From: an uncultured Bacteroidales bacterium
GTDB lineage: Bacteria; Bacteroidota; Bacteroidia; Bacteroidales; UBA932
Assembly (NCBI GenBank): GCA_944323825.1
Contig: CALUTY010000007.1
Span: 121,900 to 185,899, forward strand
Direction of reading: 5' to 3'
Length of the DNA: 64,000 nucleotides
The notes below the pieces were generated by a model. The model was given only the letters and a program-made list of their open reading frames with translations. It was not told the origin of the DNA and made no database searches. Positions 17,614 through 25,187 of the stretch are shown in pieces. The position numbers and the translations under genes are program-made. The first letter of the stretch is position 1; the number at the start of each line of letters is the position of its first letter.

Positions 17614-19758
17614 ATGAACAGATTTGTTGATCATATGTTCAGAGCATCGCTGGCTTCAATGACACTTTGTGGCCTGGTTTCCTTTACCTGCCTTACGGCA
17701 TCGGCATCGTCCCCGGCTTATGGCCCGGGTGATATTATTCCTGTTCCGGCTGAATATGAAGTCTCATCAGGGATTTTTTCCCTTGCAGGTGAAAAGACAT
17801 TTTTTCTGACCGGGGACAAGACATTCGGTACTGACGACCGAGCGGCAGTCGCGGAGGCTCTGAAGTCATTTTCTTCAGGGATGGAGGAATCGGACAATTC
17901 CCGCTCGGCAGATATTGTTGTTGTCGTGGACGGAAAGAAATTCATGAAAAAGACATCCCTTGAGCATGCGTCACTGGATAATGTAGCTCTTTGGGGAGAG
18001 GCTTACAGGCTGGAAGTGACTCCGGACCGGATAACGGTATATGCGGCTGACGCTGCCGGGGCTTTTTATGCGCTCCAGAGCCTTGTGCAGATGGCCGGAC
18101 CGGATGGCACTTCAGATATACAATGCTGTGTGATTGATGATGTGCCGCGTTTTGAGTACAGAGGACTGCATTTCGATGTCTCAAGGCATTTCCGTTCTAA
18201 AGAGTTTCTGATTAAGCAGATGGATGCCATGGCCATGCTCAAGCTCAACAGGATGCATCTTCATCTTACAGACGGGGCCGGGTGGCGCATAGAGATAGAA
18301 GGGTATCCGAGGCTGACGGACTTTGCAGCATGGAGGCCGTACAGGAAATGGTCTGACTGGTGGGTGTCTGACAGACATTATTGCGAAAAGGATGCTGCGG
18401 GAGCATACGGCGGCTATTATACCCGTGAAGACATAGAGGAAATATTGGCCTACGCTGCTCAGAAGCATATTGAAGTGATTCCGGAGATTGAAATGCCCGG
18501 ACACAGCGAGGAGGTGATTGCCGCCTATCCTGAGCTTTCATGCAGCGGAAAACAATATGGCAGCGGTGATTTCTGTCCTGGCAAGGAAGCGACTTTCACA
18601 TTCCTTGAAGATGTTCTTTCCGAGGTCATGGAACTCTTCCCGTCAGAGTATATACACATAGGAGGTGACGAGGCGTCCAAGTCGGCATGGAAGACATGCC
18701 CTGACTGCTGTCGGAGAATGCAGGAGGAAGGCTTGGAGAATGTTGATGAACTTCAGAGCTATCTGATACACCGTATAGAGGAATTTGTCAATTCAAAGGG
18801 CCGGAAAATCATAGGATGGGATGAAATACTTCAGGGTGGTCTGGCACCTAATGCCACAGTGATGTCATGGCGTGGCACTGAGGGCGGCATTGCCGCGATG
18901 AAATCAGGACATGACGTGATAATGACCCCCGGGGCTTTCTGTTATCTTGACTACACCCAGGATGCTCCATTCAAGGAGCCTGTATCTATAGGCGGCTATA
19001 TCCCGCTTTCCAAGACATATTCATACGAGCCGGCGGAGCCTGGCCTGACAGAAGCTGAACTTTCGCATCTTCTCGGAGTTCAGGGCAATCTCTGGGCAGA
19101 ATACATCCCTGATGACAGCCACGCCGAATATATGTATTACCCGAGGGCATTTGCAATAGCAGAGATCGGATGGAGCAGGCCTGAGGACAAAGACTATGAG
19201 GATTTCCATAGACGGGTGCTCTCTCTTTCGGAACATCTGTCAAGTCTCGGATATACCATATTTGATCTCAAGACAGAATATGGAGACAGAAAAGAAAGCC
19301 TTGCACCGTTGAAACATCTTGCCGTAGGATGCAATGTGGATTATTCCAGCCCGATCAACAGCCAGTATCCGGCATCGGGAGAAACATCTCTTGTGGACGG
19401 CATCCTGGGCGGATGGACCTACGGTGACAAGAAATGGCAGGGATTCCTTACGGACTTTGATGTGACCGTGGACCTCGGGTCGGTACAGCCTGTTCATTAT
19501 ATCGGTGCCACCTTCATGCAGGTCGCTTCGGCATGGGTATATCTTCCGGAGAAAGTTGACATCTATGTGTCGGAAGACGGCAGTGACTTCCGTCTTGCCG
19601 GCTCCGTATGGCGCGACCTTTCTTCCAAGGCGGACGGCCTGTTCTTCAAGCAGTACGGCATCATCTGCAATGAATCAGCCCGTTATGTCCGCATCCATGC
19701 CGACAACAGCGGAATAGAAGGTGCATGGCTCTTCACAGACGAGATTGTGGTGAACTGA
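17614..19758 (+). CDS. GH20 beta-N-acetylhexosaminidase with C-terminal discoidin-like domain
   Basis: A 714-residue secreted or periplasmic enzyme that removes terminal beta-linked GlcNAc or GalNAc from glycans. A signal peptide is followed by the GH20b N-terminal domain (about 30-155; VPAEYEVSSG, YALQSLVQMA). The catalytic barrel (about 160-525) has RGLHFDVSRHFRSKEFL, LNRMHLHLTDGAGWRIEI and the catalytic Asp352-Glu353 pair in HIGGDEASKSAW, used in substrate-assisted catalysis. The last 120 residues (SSPINSQYPASGETSLVDG, then ARYVRIHADNSG) resemble an F5/8 type C domain. The ATG at 17614 is chosen because the signal peptide starts there. Together with the GH92 and GH3 genes at 25-32 kb it suggests host or fungal glycan use. 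Confidence 0.92.
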   Translation: MNRFVDHMFRASLASMTLCGLVSFTCLTASASSPAYGPGDIIPVPAEYEVSSGIFSLAGEKTFFLTGDKTFGTDDRAAVAEALKSFSSGMEESDNSRSADIVVVVDGKKFMKKTSLEHASLDNVALWGEAYRLEVTPDRITVYAADAAGAFYALQSLVQMAGPDGTSDIQCCVIDDVPRFEYRGLHFDVSRHFRSKEFLIKQMDAMAMLKLNRMHLHLTDGAGWRIEIEGYPRLTDFAAWRPYRKWSDWWVSDRHYCEKDAAGAYGGYYTREDIEEILAYAAQKHIEVIPEIEMPGHSEEVIAAYPELSCSGKQYGSGDFCPGKEATFTFLEDVLSEVMELFPSEYIHIGGDEASKSAWKTCPDCCRRMQEEGLENVDELQSYLIHRIEEFVNSKGRKIIGWDEILQGGLAPNATVMSWRGTEGGIAAMKSGHDVIMTPGAFCYLDYTQDAPFKEPVSIGGYIPLSKTYSYEPAEPGLTEAELSHLLGVQGNLWAEYIPDDSHAEYMYYPRAFAIAEIGWSRPEDKDYEDFHRRVLSLSEHLSSLGYTIFDLKTEYGDRKESLAPLKHLAVGCNVDYSSPINSQYPASGETSLVDGILGGWTYGDKKWQGFLTDFDVTVDLGSVQPVHYIGATFMQVASAWVYLPEKVDIYVSEDGSDFRLAGSVWRDLSSKADGLFFKQYGIICNESARYVRIHADNSGIEGAWLFTDEIVVN

Positions 19759-19812
19759 TTCCATGACATCAGGAGCTGAATAAATCTGTTAATCCGGCGT
19801 TTGCTGCAGGAC

Positions 19813-19845
19813 ACAAAAAATCCCTCTCGAAGAGGGATTTTTTGT
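19813..19845. terminator. Bidirectional terminator between the GH20 gene and tRNA-Leu(UAA)
   Basis: ACAAAAAATCCCTCT (19813-19827) pairs perfectly with AGAGGGATTTTTTGT (19831-19845) around a three-base loop. With A runs on one side and T runs on the other it can stop both the GH20 transcript (plus) and the tRNA transcript (minus); it touches the last base of the tRNA. Confidence 0.85.
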
Positions 19846-19895
19846 GCTCCGGACGGGAATCGAACCCGTACGGGCATTGCTGCCCACGGGATTTT

Positions 19896-20651
19896 CTTGC
19901 TACTCTTGCTTTTACACAAGCCGGCTTCATCCGAAATGCTAAGCCGTTGTAGTCTGGACTATTTCATGACCATGCACAATGATTTGTGTTTAGGCCCTCC
20001 CTGTATAGTCTCTGCGCCATTTATCAACGTGGTGTTAAATTTAGTAAGTCATCGCCAAAGCAGATGTTTCCATCTGCGAGGTTTCTGTTTGTTAGGGGAG
20101 TTCTACTCACAAAGTTTCCTTTGTAGCACTCTTGTTGTTCCTGCCTCTATAACTGTCCGTCAACGCATGGCAGTTAGGACATAAAATTTCAAGGTTTTCT
20201 ATCCGGTTGTCATGGTTGTCACCGTTTTTATGGTGAATCTCCAACGGGATGTCAAATCCTTGCCATTCAGTTCTTCCGCATCGTTCGCATTTCTTTTCTT
20301 TCAGATGGTCTTGAAATAATCTTTTCTTCAATTTGAAAGATTGGAAAGTGGAACCTTTTATCAGAATTTCTGACAAGTCTTTTGGTTTGACAGGTTTGAA
20401 TTTCAGTCCTACATTCCATCCTTGACCTCTGAAATGAGAAATGTCAATATTGTATTTGGCAATGGCATTATGCATAATTCTGTAATTGCCTCCGCTTGGG
20501 ACCAACCCTAAAATCCTGCACATGCCAGCGATGCTGAAAGAACTTTTTGCCGCTGCCTTAAAATCTGCTTCGCTTCGTTTTGTCTTCATAATCTTCAATT
20601 ATGTGAACCGATGCAAAGTTGACGGAGAATCAGGAGAGCAAAAACATTTCA
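19896..20651 (-). ncRNA. Group I intron (756 nt) interrupting tRNA-Leu(UAA)
   Basis: The exon ends in U and the intron ends in G (GTAGCAAG, then exon AAAATCCCG), as required for group I splicing. The catalytic core lies in the last 210 bases, 3' of the HNH ORF. P7 is formed by GACTATAC (20010-20003, after CAGA) and ATAGTCC (19962-19956). A hairpin GCAGATG-GAAA-CATCTGC (20077-20060 in minus orientation) has a GNRA tetraloop, and a P9-like hairpin CGGCTT..AAGCCG lies near the 3' end. The final bases resemble those I remember from the Anabaena intron at the same site. The internal guide is less certain: GAGT (20108-20105) could pair with exon ACTT and leave the expected U-G at the splice site, but it lies after the ORF. 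Confidence 0.78.
20107..20598 (-). CDS. HNH endonuclease encoded within the group I intron
   Basis: A 163-residue protein. Residues about 5-50 resemble a small DNA-binding helix-turn-helix (SFSIAGMCRILGLVPSGGNYR) followed by ISHFRGQGWNVG, a segment I know from many phage HNH proteins. Residues about 100-155 are a zinc-supported HNH nuclease: CERCG, then LEIHHKNGDNHDNRIENLEILC and PNCHAL, with the two CxxC pairs and the His-Asn-His residues all present. The ORF lies wholly between the 5' exon and the catalytic core of the intron, in the same orientation, so it is probably an intron homing endonuclease. Its TGA stop (20109-20107) overlaps the candidate guide sequence. Intact catalytic residues suggest it is or recently was functional. 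Confidence 0.85.
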   Translation of the reverse strand: MKIMKTKRSEADFKAAAKSSFSIAGMCRILGLVPSGGNYRIMHNAIAKYNIDISHFRGQGWNVGLKFKPVKPKDLSEILIKGSTFQSFKLKKRLFQDHLKEKKCERCGRTEWQGFDIPLEIHHKNGDNHDNRIENLEILCPNCHALTDSYRGRNNKSATKETL

Positions 20652-20693
20652 AAGTCCCGCGTGTCTACCTGTTCCACCACCAGAGCGATGGTG

Positions 20694-20725
20694 CAAAGAT
20701 AGTGAAATTTTGGTGAATCCACGAA
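20694..20725 (-). promoter_or_regulatory. Promoter of the split tRNA-Leu(UAA)
   Basis: On the minus strand TATCTTTG (20701-20694) ends seven bases before the tRNA 5' end, and TTCG (20725-20722) lies 20 bases further up as a weak -33 element. The tight spacing argues that the tRNA has its own promoter and an almost leaderless primary transcript. The -7 region TTTCACTATCTTTG is identical to that of the YeiH promoter. Confidence 0.7.
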
Positions 20726-20775
20726 GAAATGCTAAATTAGCGGAGATAATGGGGGCATATTCTAAATTCATAATT

Positions 20776-21204
20776 ATGGAAGACAGATTGATGAAGAATC
20801 CGTATTATGCAAAGGCGATGGAGTTCATCAGGACGACGGACCTCAATTCGCTTGAGAACGGGAAACATGTGATCGACGGGGAAAACCTGTTTGTAAACAT
20901 CGTTGACAGCAATATGAAGACTCCGCAGCAGGCCCGGCTGGAGGTGCACGACAGATATATCGACATACAGGTGCCGCTTTCCAAGCCGGAAACATATGGG
21001 ATCAAGCCGCGCAAGGACTGCATGGAGCCGGACGGGGTGATGAATGAGGAGAAGGACATACTTTTCTATAAGGATCCGGTCGAAGAGACGATGACGGCTG
21101 CCCCGGGAGAGGCGGTGACATTTGCTCCTGACACGGCGCATGCTCCGCTGATCGGTGAAGGAACCATCCACAAGGCCATTTTCAAGGTAAAGGTCGTTGA
21201 TTGA
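20776..21204 (+). CDS. YhcH/YjgK/YiaL-family (DUF386) cupin-like protein
   Basis: A 142-residue protein with the family pattern: NPYYAKAMEFIRTTDL, GKHVIDGENLFVNIVD, LEVHDRYIDIQVPLSKPE, then FAPDTAHAPLIGEG and a C-terminal FKVKVVD. The fold is a double-stranded beta-helix; relatives are linked to sugar-acid or sialic-acid metabolism (for example anomerisation), and some members are called YhcH because they sit in the sialate operon. Putative metal-binding residues in EVHDRY and the late His of DTAHAP are present. I chose the ATG at 20776; earlier in-frame codons run into the divergent tRNA promoter. No sialate genes lie near. Confidence 0.82.
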   Translation: MEDRLMKNPYYAKAMEFIRTTDLNSLENGKHVIDGENLFVNIVDSNMKTPQQARLEVHDRYIDIQVPLSKPETYGIKPRKDCMEPDGVMNEEKDILFYKDPVEETMTAAPGEAVTFAPDTAHAPLIGEGTIHKAIFKVKVVD

Positions 21205-21646
21205 CGGTGTGAGTTTGGCTGCCTGTTTCAAAGAAGGTACTGCCGGATCTGGCTGCAAAGGACGGCCAGGTCCGGCATTTCATGTATATTGTTCTGAAAA
21301 TCTGCCATGGAATGTCAGAAAAGGTTCTGGTGACAAGGTGGCGGTCATAGTACATAGCCACAGTTTTGATTTTCTGTCCTCATGGGACGGATACAGTTGG
21401 ATCAAAAGGCATATCCTGAACATGAAATGGCACTGTATGATCCGCAAGGCAGACCGTTTCATCGTCTTTGACAGACTGGCTGCGGAAGAGCTGGTCAGGT
21501 ATTATTATGTGCCAAAGTCAAAGATATCATTGACAGAAGATGGCACTGTCCTGTATGATGTCCTGAACAGCCTGTCCGGCGGAATGCCTCTGGCCAGGGG
21601 CTGCTGTTGGCCGCAGATTCCGGGACAGGCCAGGAAAGGCATTTAA
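21197..21646 (+). pseudogene. Probable glycosyltransferase (GT4-like) fragment
   Basis: A 149-codon frame opens within the end of the YhcH gene. Its middle (about residues 45-110: VAVIVHSHSFDF, then IRKADRFIVFDRLAAEELVR and YYVPKSKISL) looks like the second half of the N-terminal Rossmann domain of a group-1 glycosyltransferase. There donor-domain entry is usually marked by 'RKAD.iI..S......l...y.vp..kI'. The sequence then loses resemblance, and the GT-B C-terminal domain with its EX7E motif is absent. No convincing start codon or N-terminal strand is visible. I read it as a decayed remnant; a short lineage-specific protein cannot be excluded. Confidence 0.4.
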
Positions 21647-21691
21647 GGTGCTTGCCCGGAATAATCATTTTCACCTTTTCGACAAAATGTT

Positions 21692-22525
21692 TCATCCGTT
21701 GTCCACAAATGCCAATGTGGCAGCGCTGATGCGGGTGTCTTCAGTGTAGACGGCTCTCAATGCCAGGAAACATGCGTGGATGGTGGCTCCGGTAGTGAAA
21801 ACGTCATCTACAAGCAGGATATGCCCGGCAGCCGGAGGATTTGCCAGGAATTTCTTCTTTATCCTGAATGCCTGTCTGACATTTTCCATTTTGCTCCGGA
21901 CATCCAGTTTCGTCTGGGTTCTTGTTTTCCTGTGCCGCATCAGGATGTCTTCCCTCAGTGCCGCGCCGAGTGCCGCAGCCGTTTCAGAAGCTATGACGGC
22001 GGCCTGGTTGTATCCGCGTTCCCATCGGCGCCTCCAGTGCAGCGGCACAGGTATCACCATGTCGACATCAGAGAATTGTCCGGCATCTGCGAGCTTTTTC
22101 CCTAGCATCTTTCCGAAATGCCGTCCAATGCCGATGTCACAATGGTATTTCAGCCTGTGAGGAATCTTTCTGTATGCGGATTCTCCCCGGTAAAAGAAGA
22201 GGGATGCGGCGTATGCATATGATTCCGCTTGGATCAGCAAGTCTGAATTCTGGCGCTTCGAAGTGATGATATCTCTCTGTATCATTTCGTTAAACCTGTC
22301 GGCCATCCTGTTGTGTGGCATGTTCCAATTGTATGTGAAAGGAAAGTCCGCCAGGCAATATATACAGATGAACTTTTCATGAAGCAGCAGTGTCCTGCCG
22401 CACACGGCGCAGTATCTCGGAAGAATGATGTCGCCTGTGGCGGCAGCTGTTCTTGCCGCGCAGTTCCCGAGGTCCGAAAGGAACGGAAGGATGATTTCGG
22501 CGATATGACTTTTTGACCTGACCAT
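21692..22525 (-). CDS. ComF-family phosphoribosyltransferase-like protein
   Basis: A 277-residue protein with the ComF layout. An N-terminal zinc-finger region (ILPRYCAVCGRTLLLHEKFICIYCL, two CxxC pairs) is followed by the double-helix linker and a type-I phosphoribosyltransferase domain. The latter carries VIPVPLHWRRRWERGYNQA, RKTRTQTKLDVRSKMENV and the PRPP loop HILLVDDVFTTGATI. ComF proteins help import or process transforming DNA in naturally competent bacteria but occur widely in non-competent ones. It is convergent with the YhcH/glycosyltransferase remnant and stands alone; a low-complexity A/T-rich stretch (about 22610-22680) lies upstream of it. Confidence 0.88.
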   Translation of the reverse strand: MVRSKSHIAEIILPFLSDLGNCAARTAAATGDIILPRYCAVCGRTLLLHEKFICIYCLADFPFTYNWNMPHNRMADRFNEMIQRDIITSKRQNSDLLIQAESYAYAASLFFYRGESAYRKIPHRLKYHCDIGIGRHFGKMLGKKLADAGQFSDVDMVIPVPLHWRRRWERGYNQAAVIASETAAALGAALREDILMRHRKTRTQTKLDVRSKMENVRQAFRIKKKFLANPPAAGHILLVDDVFTTGATIHACFLALRAVYTEDTRISAATLAFVDNG

Positions 22526-22730
22526 GTTTTATTTGACGGCAGTTGGACGAATATTCCATCAAATATAGGGACAAGGTGTTGAAAATGATTTTTTGAACGG
22601 GGATAAGGCATATCAAAAAAAGAAAAACTTTTTTGGTGTGCCGCAATTTTTTCTTTTTTGATGTTTTTTCTAATTTTTATCGTCCAGTGTGCAATACCAT
22701 AAAGGATATGTTTGCGGATAAGTATATGTA

Positions 22731-22771
22731 AAAAAGCAGGACCGCCAAGAAATCTGGCGAGCCTGCTTTTC
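22731..22771. terminator. Terminator downstream of fabG
   Basis: AAAAGCAGG and CGCCA on the left arm pair with TGGCG and CCTGCTTTT on the right (22732-22770), with a single-base bulge on each side and a seven-base loop. T runs on both strands make it functional in either direction; it serves the minus-strand fabG transcript. Confidence 0.7.
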
Positions 22772-22789
22772 TGTCTGAAAGTCTGCCTT

Positions 22790-23536
22790 TTAGCAGTTCA
22801 TTGCGCCGCAGCAGTGGATGACCTGGCCGCTGACGTATGATGAGAGCGGGCTGGCGAGGAAGAGTGCCACATTGGCCACATCCTCAGGTGTGCCGCCTCT
22901 CCTGAGCGGGATCTGCTTTTCCCACTCCTCTCGGATCTTGTCGGAGAGGGCGTTGGTCATGTCGGTGATGATGAAGCCCGGGGCTATGCAGTTGGCACGG
23001 ATGCCGCGCGGTCCCATTTCTTTTGCGATGGACTTCGCAAGGCCGATCATGCCGGCCTTTGATGCAGAATAGTTGCACTGGCCTGCGTTGCCGGATACGC
23101 CCACAACTGATGACATGTTGATGATGCTTCCTTCACGCTGCTTTGCCATGATCGGGGTTACGGCATGGATGAAGTTGAATGCTGATTTGAGGTTTACAGT
23201 AAGGACGGCATCCCACTGTGCTTCTGTCATTCTCATCATGAGTCCGTCCTTGGTGATGCCGGCGTTGTTGACAAGAATGTCGATGCGGCCGAATTCGCTG
23301 AGGATTTCATTCACGACTGTGTGTGTCTCTTCGAAGTTTGCCGCATTTGAAGCATATGCCTTCACTTTTACTCCGTACGCCTCGATTTCCTTTACGGTGG
23401 CTTCAGCAGCCTCGTTGAGCACAAGGTCAGTGAATGCTATGTTTGCGCCTTCAGAGGCATATTTCAAGGCAATAGCCTTTCCGATTCCTCTTGCCGCTCC
23501 TGTGATGAGGGCGACCTTTCCGTCAAGAAGTCCCAT
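22790..23536 (-). CDS. fabG: 3-oxoacyl-[acyl-carrier-protein] reductase
   Basis: A 248-residue short-chain dehydrogenase that reduces 3-oxoacyl-ACP with NADPH in fatty-acid elongation. The nucleotide-binding motif is TGAARGIGKAIA, followed by NNAGITKDGLMMRM (a FabG hallmark). The catalytic Ser and Tyr-x-x-x-Lys are in INMSSVVGVSGNAGQCNYSASKAG, and the C-terminal part has GIRANCIAPGFI. I chose the ATG at 23536 (MGLLDGKVALITG), the family terminus; upstream in-frame codons belong to a leader of about 125 nucleotides after a good promoter. It appears monocistronic, separate from any fab cluster. Confidence 0.93.
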   Translation of the reverse strand: MGLLDGKVALITGAARGIGKAIALKYASEGANIAFTDLVLNEAAEATVKEIEAYGVKVKAYASNAANFEETHTVVNEILSEFGRIDILVNNAGITKDGLMMRMTEAQWDAVLTVNLKSAFNFIHAVTPIMAKQREGSIINMSSVVGVSGNAGQCNYSASKAGMIGLAKSIAKEMGPRGIRANCIAPGFIITDMTNALSDKIREEWEKQIPLRRGGTPEDVANVALFLASPLSSYVSGQVIHCCGAMNC

Positions 23537-23668
23537 TTTCGTCTGGTTTTTATTGAATTTAACTAAAGTGTTTTCCATATTTGACATGTCCGGACAGCAT
23601 ATTTCCCATGTCAGACAATCCGGAATTTCCGCAGAACATATCTGTTTTGCGTCTGCCAAATCCGACTG

Positions 23669-23700
23669 CAAAAATATCTATATCAATTCTATTAACCAAA
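23669..23700 (-). promoter_or_regulatory. fabG promoter
   Basis: On the minus strand TTTG (23700-23697), a 20-base spacer and TATTTTTG (23676-23669). Both boxes are perfect matches to the Bacteroidota consensus. Confidence 0.7.
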
Positions 23701-23784
23701 AAATCTTTTGATTATCTGCATGATTGCCCGGAATGACCATGTGAAGACTTCAGGGATTATACCGGAAAGATCCGTAAAAGAAAT

Positions 23785-23816
23785 TTCGGTAAATTTCGAA
23801 ACAGTTTCTAAATTTG
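23785..23816 (+). promoter_or_regulatory. ahcY promoter with palindromic GAAACAGTTTC before the -7 box
   Basis: TTCG (23785-23788), a 20-base spacer and TAAATTTG (23809-23816). The spacer ends in GAAACAGTTTC, a 5-1-5 inverted repeat abutting the -7 box. Related sequence stands at the same place upstream of the WYL gene (55.7 kb), the CAT-like gene (57.85 kb) and a candidate RNA (62.96 kb). Confidence 0.6.
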
Positions 23817-23845
23817 CCTCCGGCAAATAAAAAGTTTCTATTGTT

Positions 23846-25102
23846 ATGGCAAGCGAGATAAGAAATCCTGAACTTTGGCCTGACGGCCGTCTCAAAATAG
23901 AATGGGTAAGGCACCATATGCCTCTTTTGAATGGACTGGAAAAGGAATTTGCGGAGGAGAGACCTTTCAAGGGACTCAAAATAGCGCTTTCAGTGCATCT
24001 TGAGGCTAAGACTGCATATCTTTGCGAGGTCCTGGCCGCCGGCGGGGCCGAAATGTATGTGACCGGAAGCAATCCGCTTTCCACACAGGATGATGTCGCC
24101 GCAGCCCTTGTTCATGAGGGAATGAATGTCTTCGCATGGTATGGAGCAACGGCGGAGGAATATGACGCGCATATAAGGAAGGTTCTTGAGCCTGGCCCGA
24201 ACATCATAATAGATGACGGAGGTGACCTGGTCCATCTTATGCATTCGGAGTTCAGACATCTCATTCCAGGAGTGATCGGCGGGTGTGAGGAGACTACGAC
24301 AGGCATTCTCCGCCTGCAGGCCATGAACAGGGCAGGGGAACTCCTTTTCCCTATGATGCTTGTCAACAATGCGGACTGCAAACATCTCTTTGACAACCGT
24401 TATGGCACAGGCCAGTCCGTATGGGACGGGATCAACAGGACCACCAACCTCATCGTGGCAGGGAAGAATGCAGTTGTCGCAGGCTACGGCTGGTGCGGCA
24501 AAGGTGTCGCCATGAGGGCAAAGGGGCTCGGGGCCGAGGTCATTGTCACCGAGGTGGATCCGATAAAGGCGATGGAAGCGGTCATGGACGGTTTCAAAGT
24601 GATGACAATGGAGGAGGCAGCCCCGCTCGGTGACATTTTCATTACCGTCACCGGTTGCGATGCCGTCATCACGGAGAAGCATTTCCGCCTGATGAAGGAC
24701 GGTGCCATCTGCTGCAATGCCGGTCATTTTGATGTGGAAGTGGATGTCAAGGGACTTGAGGGCATCGCCAGGGAGATAAGACCTGCCAGAAAGAACATCA
24801 CCGGTTATCTGCTGGACAATGGCCGCCGTATCTATATACTTGCCGAGGGCCGTCTTGTCAATCTTGCCGCCGGAGACGGCCATCCTGCCGAAATCATGGA
24901 CATGTCATTTGCCATCCAGGCATTGAGTGCCCGTCATCTTGTAGCAGACCGTCAGGACATTTCCCGTGAGCCGGGCGGGATGCTCAACGACGTGCCGCGT
25001 ACCATCGACGAGGAGGTCGCCCGCCGCAAGCTTTCAGCATGGGGCTGCCGGATCGACACCCTCACTCCGGAGCAGAGGAGATATCTTTATGGTGAGGCGT
25101 AA
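23846..25102 (+). CDS. ahcY: Adenosylhomocysteinase (S-adenosylhomocysteine hydrolase)
   Basis: A 418-residue NAD-dependent cytoplasmic enzyme that splits S-adenosylhomocysteine to adenosine and homocysteine, so it feeds homocysteine back to methionine and relieves inhibition of methyltransferases. Family signatures are SVHLEAKTAYL, TGSNPLSTQDDVAAAL, MMLVNNADCKHLFDNRYGTGQS and the NAD site VVAGYGWCGKGVAMRAKGLG. GHFDVEVDVKGLE follows. It is of the short type that lacks the about 40-residue insertion of many bacterial and eukaryotic enzymes. The presence of AhcY implies the one-step SAH route rather than Pfs/LuxS. It has its own promoter; a GH3 gene follows 85 bases later. Confidence 0.95.
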   Translation: MASEIRNPELWPDGRLKIEWVRHHMPLLNGLEKEFAEERPFKGLKIALSVHLEAKTAYLCEVLAAGGAEMYVTGSNPLSTQDDVAAALVHEGMNVFAWYGATAEEYDAHIRKVLEPGPNIIIDDGGDLVHLMHSEFRHLIPGVIGGCEETTTGILRLQAMNRAGELLFPMMLVNNADCKHLFDNRYGTGQSVWDGINRTTNLIVAGKNAVVAGYGWCGKGVAMRAKGLGAEVIVTEVDPIKAMEAVMDGFKVMTMEEAAPLGDIFITVTGCDAVITEKHFRLMKDGAICCNAGHFDVEVDVKGLEGIAREIRPARKNITGYLLDNGRRIYILAEGRLVNLAAGDGHPAEIMDMSFAIQALSARHLVADRQDISREPGGMLNDVPRTIDEEVARRKLSAWGCRIDTLTPEQRRYLYGEA

Positions 25103-25187
25103 GTCCGTTGAACTGGAACGGGTGGCTTCATTGTGCTTTGACGACTGACAGCATCTTGTTTCATTTTTATTTTAATATGAATGTAAT

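Larger units (their letters stand above)
19845..20686 (-). tRNA. tRNA-Leu(UAA), split in the anticodon by a group I intron
   Basis: The 5' exon is 20686-20652 and the 3' exon 19895-19845. Acceptor strand GCTCTGG (20686-20680) pairs with CCGGAGC (19852-19846), one U-G pair. The D stem is GTG/CAC around GAACAGGTAGA. Anticodon stem CGGGA (20659-20655) pairs with TCCCG (19891-19887). The spliced loop reads CT-TAA-AA, giving anticodon UAA. A long variable arm (GGGC..GCCC) and a T arm ACGGG/CCCGT with TTCGATT complete an 86-nucleotide class II tRNA. CCA is not encoded. The unspliced gene would otherwise lack any continuous tRNA. The break lies between U34 and A35, the site used by the well-known cyanobacterial and plastid tRNA-Leu(UAA) intron. 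Confidence 0.88.

Noticed and set aside
19845..20100. A tmRNA (ssrA) 3' end
   Set aside because: The T arm and acceptor looked tmRNA-like at first, but the 5' half is a regular class II leucine tRNA with D arm and anticodon stem, and group I core motifs lie between.
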